From Blumeriella jaapii (taxonomy: Eukaryota > Ascomycota > Leotiomycetes > Helotiales > Drepanopezizaceae), in NCBI GenBank assembly GCA_009599575.1, contig VWND01000034.1:147864-211863 (forward strand): a stretch of DNA of 64,000 nt, read 5' to 3'. This document shows, in pieces, positions 22,564 to 33,807 of this stretch. A program made the position numbers and the translations under genes. A model generated the notes under the pieces. It was not told the DNA's origin. It was given only the letters and a program-made list of their open reading frames with translations, and made no database searches. How positions within the stretch are numbered: the first letter of the stretch is position 1; each line of letters begins with the position of its first letter.

Positions 22564-24060
22564 AGTTTTGCTAAAATAAGCGATTAGAAGCTAATCGTCG
22601 TTATAAAATTGCGAAAGCATAAAAGCTACTACGCCGTCGAAAGCGTTAGTTTTTAATATACAAAAAAGGTCTTGCCTGTAATATTATAGAACTGATACAA
22701 TAATAAAAGCTAGTATAAAAAAATCGAAACTCTTCTGATATTTAAAAATGAAATTGTAAAAAACGTTAATTTTAATTAAATAAATTAAAAGTTTTGCAGT
22801 TATACCGTAGTTTCGAATAAAACGTCGGTAAAAATTACAAAAACCAAAAAAGCTTTATATTTCTTTTATAATAATAAAAGACTTTTAATAAGCGACTACG
22901 GAGAGATTTTTTTTTAAATCTATTTTTAAACTTTTAATAAAAATAATAAAGCCTAGATAACGGGTCCGAATAACGTTGAATTCAGATTTCCGAATATCGG
23001 CCTGTAATTCAGCGTTAGCGAGCTTTTGAAACATTTTGCGAACGTATATAGCGTGTTTTAAAAAATCGGACGAATAAATAAAAATGTTATCCAAATATAT
23101 AATACAAAAAGCGTTTAAATAATCGAAAAAAACGTTGTTTATATAGCGTTAATAAATTGCGGATTTATTAATAAAGCCAAAAGGTAGCATTTTGCATTTA
23201 TAAGCGCCGTAACGCGTACGAAACGTCGTTAGTTTTTTATTAACGAAGTTTATTCGAATTTTGTAAAAAGCTTAACGAATATCGAATTTCGTAAAAATTC
23301 GCGCTTTCGAAAAACAAGCAAAAATCTTATCGATAAAAAAAAAAATTAGCGATTTTTATAAATAATATTATTAAAAGCTCGATAATCGATATAAAAACGT
23401 AGTAAACCGTCGGGTTTTTTAGCGAAAAGCACTGAAGCAGCGAGAAAAACGGTGAAAAATTCGATAAAGCTTTTATTAAAATTATTTTGCAAATAAATTT
23501 TAATAATCTCGAATTTTAAAATCGATATTTCATACAAAAAAATGTATTTCAGCTCTTTTTCATTTATAATAAGCTCGATTTTATAATCGTAAAGCCGGTA
23601 AAAGGCTAGCTCGTTACTGGCGGCCTTAGAAAACACGTGTTCGAAGTTTTTGTATTTCGGAGAAAAAAATTCGAAAAAAAGTTTATTCGAAATTAGCTTT
23701 GCTAAGCTGATTAAAAAAATCGAAATCGATATTTCGTTGATTTTAAAACGTTCGAAAAAATTATGAAATTAGGTTTTAAAAAAAGTGTTATACGTAAAAT
23801 CGTTTAATATTTTATCGATTTCGTACAGAAAAATTAAAAACATTTCAACTGCTTTTTTTTTAAAAATCAATTTAAAAGCATATGCAATAATTTAGCAAAT
23901 GAAAATTAAATAAGCAATAAATTAAGAAATTCGTTTTCGAACTGATCGTTTAAAAGATTCAGAAAATAGCTTATTTAAACTATCGATTATATTAAACTGA
24001 AAAGCTATCGCGGCGAAGGTTTTTCTTCGGTTTTTAATATAACTGTTTTTCGTAAAACGA
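22564..24060 (-). pseudogene. A3 reverse transcriptase and RNase H remnant
   Basis: Open pieces at 23346-23636 (FSKAASNELAFYRLYDYKIE, KKPDGLLRFYIDYRAFNNI) and 22885-23094 (DNIFIYSSDFLKHAIYVRK, ELQADIRKSEFNVIRTRYLG) are successive parts of the palm. The catalytic box reads YLDN, keeping one Asp. This is the only family A copy in the window that retains the first Asp. Confidence 0.82.
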
Positions 24061-24077
24061 AAAAACTGTTCTAACGA

Positions 24078-24110
24078 AAAAAAAAAAAAAATAAAAAATA
24101 AAAAAAAAAA
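24078..24110. repeat. Interrupted poly(A) run in A3
   Basis: A run of A with two single T interruptions, at the family A position beside the 33-nt unit. Confidence 0.8.
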
Positions 24111-24153
24111 AATCGTTAGCCTAGAAAAATAATATAATTTTTTGTATTATCCT

Positions 24154-24186
24154 ATTAGCGTCGCTATCGAAATTGGCACCGCGAAT
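24154..24186. repeat. 33-nt hairpin unit, copy in A3
   Basis: ATTAGCGTCGCTA, loop, then an arm ending GGCACCGCGAAT: 33 nt, the same place as in the other family A copies. Confidence 0.75.
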
Positions 24187-24379
24187 AAAATTCGATTTTT
24201 TCGCGCTTCGCACAGCGTCGTAGATTTGCTATAATTGATTAAAGTTTTTGTTACGTTTCACAACGTCGTTTTAATAGCGAAATTAAATTTTTCGGAAATA
24301 CAAATAAAAAAATTTAATATAACGAGCGTAAAAAGCTGTAAAAAAATAAGACTTCGGCTAATAAAGTTTGCGTTTATTA

Positions 24380-24762
24380 CAATTTAATAAAACTTGATGT
24401 TCGGCCAATTAAGCTTTTTTTAAAATTATATTATAATTTCCGAAATTAATAATTAAAAAAAAAATAAACGATTGTATTCGGTTGTTAATAATAAAATTAA
24501 AAAGCGTAAAATATATAATTAAATGGCCACGAGTTTTATTATACTTTTTTATAGAAAAAAAAGCCGGGAAAAATTAAATTAAAAGTTTAAAAAAAAAAAA
24601 AAATTTAATTAACGCCGAATCGATTAACGCATAACCGTTCGTTTTAAAATCGACGAATGCTTTTATTTTATACGAAAAGCTATTTTTAATATATATAACG
24701 GAAAATATTAATAAATCGCTATTAAAAAGCTTTCGAACGTTAAAATAACGCATATCGCGCAA
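24380..24762 (-). pseudogene. A3 aspartic protease remnant
   Basis: The minus strand at 24574-24762 reads MRDMRYFNVRKLFNSD, then KAFVDFKTNGYALIDSALIK. The D-S-G triad reads D-F-K as in A4. The second motif lies at about 24410-24480. Confidence 0.75.
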
Positions 24763-26398
24763 TACGCCTAAGAAAAAAGCTTTGCTTAGGCCTGGGCGTT
24801 TCCTCGATTAGCGGGAAAATTTTTAATTTCCTCGTATGCGTTTTAAAAATCGTTTGAAAAAGGATTTTCGTTTTTATTACCATTATCAAAAAACGAATTT
24901 TCGGCCGGCTCGATTTCGTTTACATTTATTAATTTAGAAAAGCTTTTGGATAAAACCGAAAATCGGCCCGTAAAAAGTCGTGCAAATTAGCTTTTTTAAA
25001 CTTTCTGATATAAAATAAAAAACGAACGTTATCGTTGGTCCGATCGAAAAAAAAAACGCTAAAAAAAGCGTTCTGGCGTAAAAAAAAAAAGAAAAACAGC
25101 AAAAAGCTGAAAAAAAGCTTATAAAGCATTTAAACGACTTTCGTACGTACGATTTGACTCGTAATACGCTTTGATTAAAAACTTACCATTTTAATAAATA
25201 ATAAATTTGATTAAAAAGCGATTCGCGTATAAAATTCGTTTAGCCAATTAATTTTATTTTTTTAACGAACGGCGGTAAGCCAATTTTTAAAAATCGTTAT
25301 ACGCGCTTATTTCAAATACAGCTTTTTTCGTAAACGCTTTGGTATTTTATTACGAAAAACGTTCCGAAACTGTTTATTAATCCGTATTTAAACGTTCGCT
25401 GCGAAAATAAAAAATCGCAAATAAAATCGCTAAAAATCGTCGTGCGTATTTATTGCAAGCATTTAAATTCGTCTTCGGCCTTTTAAACGTCGGAAAAGTC
25501 GGCCAGGAAATCGGCGATCTTTTTTATTAATTCTTCGGAAAATATAAAATCGGAACGATTCAAAATACGCGGGGTAAAAAACTTTTTTACTACGTTTTCG
25601 GTTTAATCGAATATATAATTTTTACGAAATCGATCGCCAACGAAATAATCGTAATAAAATTCGAAATTATCGAAAACTTTAGTTTTTTAATAGCGTGTTT
25701 TGTAATCTTTACTATTATTTAATTTAAACTTAAAATTCGAAACGCGTTTTATACGAGCTAGTCGAAAATCAGCAAATAAATGGAAATTATAACGTTTAAA
25801 AAACGCGCTAAAATCTTGGCCGTTATAAGAAAATCCAAAAAAAATTCGCGAAAAGCGTAGAAATTAATTTGCAGCGTCTGTTGGTTAAAATAAAACGTTG
25901 CGAAAAAATAAAGCAACAGATTCGCGATTAGCAAAAGCACGTTCGATAAATTTTATCAAACGCTTTGATTAAAAAGTTTATCGCAGTCGTATAATCTTCA
26001 GAAATTATCGTTTACGCTTTTGCGCTTTTTTTAATTGATTTTGCAAAAGTTTCAACTAAACGCTTTTAGCGCTAGATTGCAAAAAAAAAAATGGCAGTCG
26101 AAATAATTGACGCTCTGCTTTTTTTTTTTTTTTTTTTTCCTCGGAGAAAGAATTGTTTTTCAAAAAAAAAAGCTTTTAAGGGAGGCTGCTTTTTCGCTGA
26201 TTAAAAAAAAGATTAAAATATAATAGCAGAAGCTGAAAAGCTTTGTTAAAAAAAAGATCGTTAAACAAAAGCTATTCTTCGCGAAATGCGGAAATAAGCT
26301 TTTTTACGACCGGTCGATCATTTTAGTATAATCCGTAAGAAATTCGAAAAGAAAAATAGTTTACGCCGTCGTTAGCGTAGAAAAAAAATTGTTAATAA
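24763..26398 (-). pseudogene. A3 gag remnant and leader
   Basis: Alignable with the gag of A1, A4 and A5. The open frame at 24929-25129 (DRTNDNVRFLFYIRKFKKA) overlaps the gag segment in another frame; which frame is original here is unclear. The frame at 25758-25940 is a shadow of the ESAA...NGQDF gag stretch. Confidence 0.5.
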
Positions 26399-26666
26399 TA
26401 TAACGATTTAATTAGTCGAAGGGCTAAAAAATCAATCAACTGGTCGCCGTGTTTATATAATATAAAAAACGAGCCTTTAGTTTTGTAACAAAATATTTAT
26501 TTAGAATTAACAATTGTAAAAAGCAGAAATTGCTAAAAGGAAAAAGCCTTATAAATATGAATAATTTTCACAGTTGATAGAAAAACCCATCAGAAGACCA
26601 GGGAGCTTGCAGCTATACGTAGTTGCTGGGGTGACACGAAAGGTGGCAACAGAGTGAATCGTCACA
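26399..26666 (-). repeat. 5' LTR of A3 (268 bp)
   Basis: The inner left end reads TATAACGATTTAATTAG. The outer right 90 bases are spared and end GAATCGTCACA. An open frame at 26549-26779 crosses the LTR edge into A2 and is a chance product. Confidence 0.92.
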
Positions 26667-26671
26667 GTTTG

Positions 26672-28215
26672 TAAAGTTTTCGAGCTTGCGAAAAAGCCGG
26701 AAGATCGGAAATAAACGCATATCGAGCCAAACGTAATCGCTAACGTTAAAATCGATCGCGCGGCGAAATTTATTCGCACTTTTTTTTATTTTATCGTAAG
26801 CTTATTAAAAATGCGATTTAGCGAGGTTTCAAGCGTCGTAATAGCGGCGAGCGTACGTACGAGCTTCGTTTGCGTTTAGCTTATATAAAAAATTGAAAAA
26901 AAGGAAAATATCGAGCTTTCAATTTTAATTAATATAAAAAATGTAATCGTATACAATTTCAAAAGGTAAAAGGCCATTTAAACTTTCGTAAAAAAAATTA
27001 TTTAAGCGAAATCTATTATTAAAAAAAATTCGTTCCAATCGTTTTAATAAAAGTTTACGAAGGGTCGAAAGCGTTTTTGCAAATATTAATTGTAAATTTC
27101 GGTTTAACCGTCGGTTTTAAAATAAGCGGCTGTCGAAAGCTTTAATTATATACCGAATATTTTATTTAATTCAGATCAGAAAATAAATTAATATTAAAGG
27201 CTACGATCGCTAATAATACTTTTTAAAAAGTCAAAATACTTATATACGTGGAATATATACAATTTGGCGAGGTTTCGAACGTCGATATTTTTATAGCAGA
27301 AAATTAAAATAGCTTGTTTAGAAAAGCGATTTATTATTATAAATGCGTTATCGTAACCGTGTTTATTTTTGTTAAAACTGCAAAAATCTATTATAATATA
27401 TTTTTAAAAATGGTTAAAAACAAAAAAAAGCTGAAAAAGGCCGGAGCGCTTATTTTTTAAAACAAAACTTTTTTAATAAACGTAGCAATTGCGATAATAT
27501 TGTTTTACGAAAGCTGTTATATTTCGTTAATAATATTAGTCCGAAAGCAATTGCGTAATTTTGCAAACGCTAAAATAAACGGTGGAAATTTAATCGTGCA
27601 TTTTTCGTACAAAAGCCAAACGAAAATAATCGACGTTTGATATTATTAAGCGATCGTAATATAACAGCAGATCGCGTTCAAATATATACGAAATATTATT
27701 ATCGTCGTTTTTTTTCGTAGCGTTTCGTACAGTTTTTTTTCGAAAAGCTATTAAGCTGTTAGCTGTGCGATTAGCGTAAAGAATTTAATTAACGATACGA
27801 AATGCGAAAAAAAAATTAGTTATTTCAACGATAAAAACAACTGTTTCGAAAGCCGTAGAAAATCGAAGTTTTTTAATTAAAAAGCGGTGAATAATCTGAT
27901 TTGTTCGAAAAAGGGTTTGCAAACGCTGGATGCGTTTAAAAAAGTTTTAGCGGTCGAATTCGCTCGTACGATATATTAATGCGTCAGCCAAAAGATTATA
28001 TTTACTTAGTTTGTATATAATAAAAAAGTTGTAGTCGGCGAAAAGCTCGGTCTAGCGTGCTTATCGAACGTTTAAAAGTTTGGAAATCATAAAGTATTCC
28101 AAAGCTTTATAATTAATAATTATTTTAATTTAATAAATTAAATCAGTTAATTCAGCACGAAAATTATTTAAAAATCTTACGATTGCGAATATTTTTTTGT
28201 CGTATACAACGTAGT
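26672..28215 (-). pseudogene. A2 integrase remnant (remainder)
   Basis: Continues the A2 integrase cut at 13850: C-terminal module at about 26680-26760, catalytic core at about 26830-27470, and zinc-binding region at about 27480-27770, all on the minus strand with stops throughout. Confidence 0.7.
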
Positions 28216-29690
28216 TTAGCTTTGCGAAAATTATAGTTTTGCTAAAATAAGCGATTAAAAGCCAATTGTTATTATAAAATTGCGAAAGCATAAAAGCTAT
28301 TACGCCGTCGGAAGCGTTAGTTTTTAATATATGAAAAAAGTTTTGCTTGTAATATTATAAAACTGGTGTAATAATAAAAGCTAATATAAAAAGGTCGAAA
28401 CTCTTTTGATATTTAAAAATGAAATTGTAAAAAACGTTAGCTTTGGTTAAATGAATTAAAAGCTTTGCAATTATACCGTAGTTTCGAATAAAACATCGGT
28501 AAAAGTTACAAAAACCAAAAAAACTTTATACACTTTTTATAATAATAAAAAGCTTTTAGTAAACGATTATAAAAACCTTTTTTAAATTTATTTCTAAGCT
28601 TTTAGTCGAAATAATAAAGCTTAGATAACGGATCCGAATAACGTTGAATTTAAACTTTCGAATATCGGCTTATAATCCAGCGTCAGCGAGCTTTTAAAAC
28701 ATTTTACGAACGTGCGTGGCGGTTTTAAAAAGTCGGACGAATAAATAAAAATATTATTCAAATATATAATACAAAAATCTTTTAAATAATCGAAAAAAAC
28801 GTCGTTTACATAACGTTAATAAATTTCGAATTTATTAATAAAGCCAAAAAATAGCATTTTGCATTTATAAGCGCCGTAACGCGTACGAAATATCGTTAGT
28901 TTTTTACTGGCGGAATTTATTCGAATTTTATAAAAAGCTTAACGAATATCGAGCTTCGTAAAAATTCGTGCTTTCGAAAAACGAGCAAAAGTCTTATCGA
29001 TAAAAGAAAAAAAGTAGCGATTTTTACGAGTAATATTATTAATAATTAAATAGTCGATATAAAAACGCAATAAACCGTCGGGTTTTTTAACGAAAAACAC
29101 TAAAACAGCGAAAAAAGCGGTAAAAAGTTCGATAAAGCTTTTGTTAAAATTATTTTGCAAATAGATTTTAATAATCTCGAGCTTTAGAATCGATATTTTA
29201 TATAAAAAAGTGTATTTCAGCTTTTTCTTATTTATAATAAGCTCGATTTTATAGTCGTAAGGCCGGTAAAAAGCTAGTTCGTTATTGGCGATTTTAAAAA
29301 ACACGTGTTCGAACTTTTTATATTTCGAAGGAAAAAATTCGAAAAAAAGTTTATTCGAAATTAGCTTTGCTAAGCTGATTAAAAAGATCGAAATCGATAT
29401 TTCGTTGGTTTTGAAACGTTCGGAAAAATTATAAGATTGGGTTTTTAAAAAAGTGTTGTACGTAAAATCGTCTAGTATTCTGTCGATCTTATACAAAAAA
29501 ATTGAAAACACTTTAACTGCTTTTTTTTTGAAAATCAGCTTGAAAATATATATAATAATTTGGCAAATGGAAATTAAATAAGCAGTAGATTAAAAAACTC
29601 GTTTTCGAACTGATCGTTTAAAAGATTTAAGAAATAGCTTGTCGGAATTATCGATTATATTAAATTAAAAAGCTATCGCGGCGAAAGCTT
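28216..29690 (-). pseudogene. A2 reverse transcriptase and RNase H remnant
   Basis: The 190-codon open stretch 28939-29511 is the longest coding-strand piece in the window. It reads LYKIDRILDDFTYNTFLKTQ, NELAFYRPYDYKIE, KKPDGLLRFYIDYLIINNI and ARIFTKLDIR, i.e. the linker and the start of the reverse transcriptase. The catalytic box reads YLNN near 28755. Even this piece has the conserved DYRALN changed to DYLIIN. Confidence 0.85.
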
Positions 29691-29828
29691 TTCTTCGGTT
29701 TTTAGTATAACTGTTTTTCGTAAAACGAAAAAGCTGTTTTAACGAAAAAAAAAAAAAAAAAAGAAAAAAAAAATAATAGAAAAAAAATCGGCAGTCTGAA
29801 AAAATAATATAATTTTTTATATTATTTT

Positions 29829-29861
29829 ATTGGCGTCGCTATCGAAATTAGCACCGCGAAT
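29829..29861. repeat. 33-nt hairpin unit, copy in A2
   Basis: ATTGGCGTCGCTA, loop, then an arm ending GCACCGCGAAT: 33 nt between protease and reverse transcriptase. Confidence 0.75.
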
Positions 29862-30059
29862 GAAATTCGATTTTTTCGCGCTTCGTATAACGTCGTAAAT
29901 CTGCTATAATTAATTAAGATTTTTGTCACGTTTTATAACGTCGTTTTAATAGCGAGATTAAATTTTTCGGAAATGCAAATAAAAGACTTTAATATAACAA
30001 GCGTAAAAAGCTGTAAAAAAATAAAACTTCGGTTAATAAAGCTTGCGTTTATTACAATT

Positions 30060-30438
30060 TAATAAAATTTAATATTCGGCCAATCAAACTTTTCCTAAAA
30101 TTATATTATAATTTCCGAGATTAATAATTAAAAAAAAAGCAAACGATTGTATTCGATTGTTAATAATAAAATTGAAAAGCGTAAAATATATAATTAAATG
30201 GCCACGAGCTTTATTATACTTTTTTATAAAAAAAAAGCCGGAAAAGATCAAATCAAAAGTTTAAAAAAAAAACAAAAGATTTAATTAGCGCCGAATCGAT
30301 CAACGTATAATCGTTCGTTTTAAAATCGGCGAGCGCTTTTATTTTGTACGAAAAATTATTTTTAATAAATATAACGGGAATTATTAATAAATCGCTATCA
30401 AAAAGCTTTCGAACGTTAAAATAACGCATATCGCGCAA
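30060..30438 (-). pseudogene. A2 aspartic protease remnant
   Basis: The minus strand at 30253-30438 reads MRDMRYFNVRKLFDSDLLII, then KALADFKTNDYTLIDSALIK; the active-site triad reads D-F-K. Confidence 0.75.
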
Positions 30439-32054
30439 CGCGTTTAAAAAAAAAGCTTTGCTTAGGCCTGAGCGTTTTTCCGATTAGCGAAAAAGCTTTT
30501 AATTTTTTCGTATGCGTTTTAAAAATCGTTTGGAAAAAGGTTTTCGTTTTTATTATTATTATTAAAAAGCGAATTTTCGGCCGGTTCGACCTCGTTTACA
30601 TTTACCAGCCTGAAAAAGCTTTTAAATAAAACCGAAAGTCGGCCTGTAAAAAATCGTGCAAATTGGCTTTTTTAAATTTTTTAATATAAAATAAAAAACG
30701 AACGTTATCGTTGGTCCGATCGAAAAAAAAAAACACCAAAAAAAGCGTTTTGGCGTGGAAAAAAAAGAAAAACAGTAAAGGATTAAAAAAAAGCTTATAA
30801 AGCATTTGAACGATTTTCGTACGTACGATTTAATTTGTAATACGTTTTTATTGAAAACCTATTATTTTAATAAATAATAAATTTAATTAAAAAGCGATTC
30901 GCGTATAAAATTCGTTCAGCTAATTAATTTTGTTTTTTTTAACGGACGGCGGTAAGACAATTTTTAAAAGTCGTTGTACGCGCTTATTTCAAATGCAGCT
31001 TTTCTCGTAAACGCTTTAGTATTTTATCGCGGAAAACGTTTCGAAACTGTTTATGAATTCGTATTTAAGCGTTTGCTGCGAAAATAGAAAATCGCAAGTA
31101 AAATCGCTAAAAATCGTCGTGCGTATTTATTATAAGCATTTTAAATTCGTTTTCGACTTTTTAAACGTCGGAAAAATCGGCCAAAAAATCGGCGACTTTT
31201 TTTATTAATTTTTCGAAAAGTATAAAATCGGAACGGTTTAAAATACGCGGAATAAAATTTTTTTTTGCTACGTTTTCGATCTGATCGAATATATAATTTT
31301 TGCGAAATCGATCGCTAGCGAAATAATCGTAATAAAATTCGAAATTGTCGAGAATTTTAATTTTTTAATAATATGCTTTGTAATTTTTACTATTATTTAG
31401 CTTAAATTTAAAATTCGAAACGCGTTTTATACGAGCTAATCGAAAGTTAGCAGATAAATAAAAACTATAGCGTTTTAGAAGCGCGCTAAAGTTTTGGCCG
31501 TTATAAAAAGATTTAAAAAAAATTCGCGAAAAGCGTAGAAATTGATTTGCAGCGTTTATTAATTAAAATAAAACGTTGCGAAAAAAATAAAGCGGCAGAT
31601 TCGCGATTGGCAAAAGTACGTTCGATAGATTTTATCAAACGCTTTGATTAAAAAGTTTATCGCAATCGTATAATTTCTAAAAGTTGTCGTTTACGCTTTT
31701 GCGCTTTTTTCAATTGATTTTGCAAAAGTTTTAATTAAACGCTTTCAGCGCTAAGCTGCAAGGAAAAAATGGCAGGCGAAATAATTGGCGCTTTGCCTTT
31801 CCTTTTGTTTTTTTTTTTCGGAAAAAGAACTGTTTTTCAGAAAAAAAAAGCTTTCAAAAAAGGCTGCTTTTTCGCTGATTAAAAAAAGGAAGATTAAAAT
31901 GTAGTAACAAAAGCTAAAAAGCTTTGCTAAAAAAAAGATCGTTAAACAAAAGCTATTTTTCGCAAAATGCGGAAATAAGCTCTTTTACGACCGGTCGATT
32001 ATTTTGATATAATCCGTAAAAAATTCGAAGAAAAAAATAATTTACGTCGTCGCC
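30439..32054 (-). pseudogene. A2 gag remnant, 5' end lost
   Basis: Alignable with other family A gag regions. It ends at TTTACGTCGTCGCC (to 32054), about 30 bases short of where the 5' LTR should begin. The open frame at 30602-30805 is an alternative-frame reading of the same segment as in A3. Confidence 0.55.
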
Positions 32055-32250
32055 TCCTGATGGATTTTTCTATCAACTGTGGAAACTATTTATGTATATA
32101 AGGCTTTTTTTTTAGCAACTTTTGCTTTTTGCAATTATTGATTTTAAGTAAATATTTTTGTTACAAAACGAAAGGCTCGTTTCTTGTACCATATGAATAC
32201 GGCGACCAGTTGACTGATCTCCCAGCCCTTCGACTGATTAGATCGTTACA
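32055..32250 (+). repeat. 3' LTR remnant of A1 (196 bp, first ~68 bp missing)
   Basis: A plus-oriented family A LTR starting within CTGATGGATTTTTC and running to TAGATCGTTACA. Its outer right end is well preserved (GACTGATCTCCCAGCCC). It abuts minus-oriented A2 sequence at 32054. The following AAAGC matches the duplication left of A1, which identifies it as the A1 3' LTR. Confidence 0.88.
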
Positions 32251-32648
32251 AAAGCGGCTTATAATTTTTCGCAAAAGCACGCTACGATGCAATTAAACGA
32301 AAATATCGAAGCGTTTTTAAAGCAATAAAAAAAAATAAAAAACGAATTATATAACGTATATTTTATTTTAAAAACGGACGCAAAAGTTTTTATCGATCAA
32401 TTAAATAAAAAAGCTAGTAATCTGCCAAAAACATTCGTTATTAATCAAATAGCTTGAATAAAATTTATAAATTTCGAAGTTAAGCATATTAAAAAAACGA
32501 TTAATACAATTGCGAACGGCCTTTTTAAACGAAAACGCTTTTATCCGTTTAATTTCGCTGAATAAAGCGAATAAAATATCGACGAATAAATTGCTAACGA
32601 AATCGGCTGTTTCGCTATTTGCGATTTGGGTTTTATAAAGCCGAAATT

Positions 32649-32681
32649 ATTCGCGTTGTAATTTCGGCTGGCATTACGAAT
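32649..32681. repeat. 33-nt hairpin unit, D1 copy 1
   Basis: ATTCGCGTTGTAA ... GGCATTACGAAT, 33 nt. The right arm carries ATTACG where copy 2 has ACCGCG. A 30-nt spacer separates it from copy 2, so the period is 63 nt. Confidence 0.75.
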
Positions 32682-32711
32682 GAAAAATATTAATTTTCGG
32701 GCCGAAAAAGC

Positions 32712-32744
32712 ATTCGCGTTATTATTTCGGCTGGCACCGCGAAT
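32712..32744. repeat. 33-nt hairpin unit, D1 copy 2
   Basis: ATTCGCGTTATTA ... GGCACCGCGAAT, 33 nt. The terminal 7 bases ATTCGCG and CGCGAAT pair perfectly. Relative to the coding strand it is inverted compared with the family A copies. Confidence 0.8.
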
Positions 32745-33000
32745 GAATTTGATCGAAAACGATCGGAATAAGCCGATTAACGACGAAAATAAATTTTTAA
32801 TCGATAATTACGAAACCGAAGATTTTTATTTAATTGTATATTATTTATTTATTTTGTTTAAATTATTTAACGTATTAAATTATTAATTTAAAATATTCAA
32901 AAACTAAGCTTTCGATTATATTTTAGCTTATCAAAAGCTATACAAAATAAAAAATAATATATATTAAAAACGCTTAGTAGTAAATAATAAAGCCGATAAA

Positions 33001-33770
33001 TTTCAAATCATAAAAAAAGTCTACGAAAAGATGTTTTATAAAAAAGCTAAAGCTATTTATTACCGAATTAAAAACGATTTTAATAAAAAAAATACTTCGA
33101 AAATTACAAAGCTTTCGTTAAAAGCTGCATTTCTTGCTAAAAACGAAAGCTTGGCCGAAAAAAAAATTTATTATATCCGACGTGGTTTTTTAAAATTTAA
33201 AAAAAAAGTTAATTTTGACGTTATACGCGTACCGATTATCGACCGCGAATATATATGCTTCGTATTCGCTATTAACGATTTATTTAAATAATTTGAAAAA
33301 CGATTTTTTCGAAACGTTACTTCCGAAATTATAACGATTTTTTTTTAAAAAAACGTTATATATCGATACGGTTTGTTTAGCAAATTAAACGTCGATAATA
33401 AATCCGAAAACAAAAGCGTTATCGAAAATTTTATAAAAAAATACGGCATTTAGCGTATTTAAATCTTAGATTATAATTCGGAAAGCAACGGATTCGTTAA
33501 ACGAAATTATAAAAATATTTTCGACGGCTTTTTAAAAGTTATACGAAAAAGTTATAAGCGTTGATCGCGGAAATTTTCGAAAATGCTTTTTGTTATACGC
33601 ACGTATATATACGCTTTTATTAAAATAATTTTATTTCTTATTTAATACGGCAAAAACGCTCGATTGCTTTTGGAAATAAAATAGCTTATATAAAATTTTT
33701 ATAACGTAGTTAAAATAAAAACGAAAACAAACCTATTAGCAATAAAATTTAAACAGTTAAATTACCGCGA

Positions 33771-33807
<37 letters not shown>

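Larger units (their letters stand above)
13851..26666 (-). mobile_element. Family A chromovirus A3, contains A4
   Basis: Own sequence 13851-16156 and 22564-26666 adds up to 6409 bp, the family length, so nothing was lost. The duplication is GTTTA (13846-13850) and GTTTG (26667-26671), one copy having a G-to-A change. Coding is on the minus strand. Confidence 0.9.
13104..32054 (-). mobile_element. Family A chromovirus A2, contains A3, 5' end deleted
   Basis: Own sequence is 13104-13850 and 26672-32054 (6130 bp together), about 275 bp short of intact family members because the 5' LTR at the right edge is missing. The left edge follows GCTAT (13099-13103) in A1. A3 is inserted with duplication GTTTA/GTTTG. 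It is oriented opposite to A1. Confidence 0.85.
10646..32250 (+). mobile_element. Family A chromovirus A1, interrupted by A2 and partly deleted
   Basis: The outer edges are a 5' LTR at 10646-10914 and the end of a 3' LTR at 32055-32250, both plus oriented. The 5-bp duplication AAAGC flanks them (10641-10645, 32251-32255), and family D coding sequence reads across once they are removed. Own sequence: 10646-13103 (LTR, gag, start of pol) and 32055-32250. The missing pol half (about 3.7 kb in intact A5) was lost with the right end of A2 in a deletion at 32054/32055. Confidence 0.88.
32256..33000 (+). pseudogene. D1 RNase H end and linker
   Basis: Reading on from RFES at 10645: FFAKARYDAIKR, then ILKTDAKVFIDQLNKKASNL, then FEVKHIKKTINTIANGLFKRK. 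This is the gypsy RNase H with the conserved HVPGT..TAADGLSRR-type end. The linker that follows includes the two 33-nt units and an open stretch at 32680-32886 (RMNLIENDRNKPINDENKF). Stops are fewer than in family A. Confidence 0.8.

Noticed and set aside
26549..26779. 76-codon frame with normal-looking composition (MRINFAARSILTLAITFGSI)
   Set aside because: It begins in A2 integrase text and crosses the A3 LTR edge, so it arose by the insertion; the less RIP-altered LTR edge explains its composition.
10646..32250. CRISPR-like array from repeated ~265-bp units
   Set aside because: The units are LTRs separated by kilobases; there is no short regular repeat-spacer pattern.
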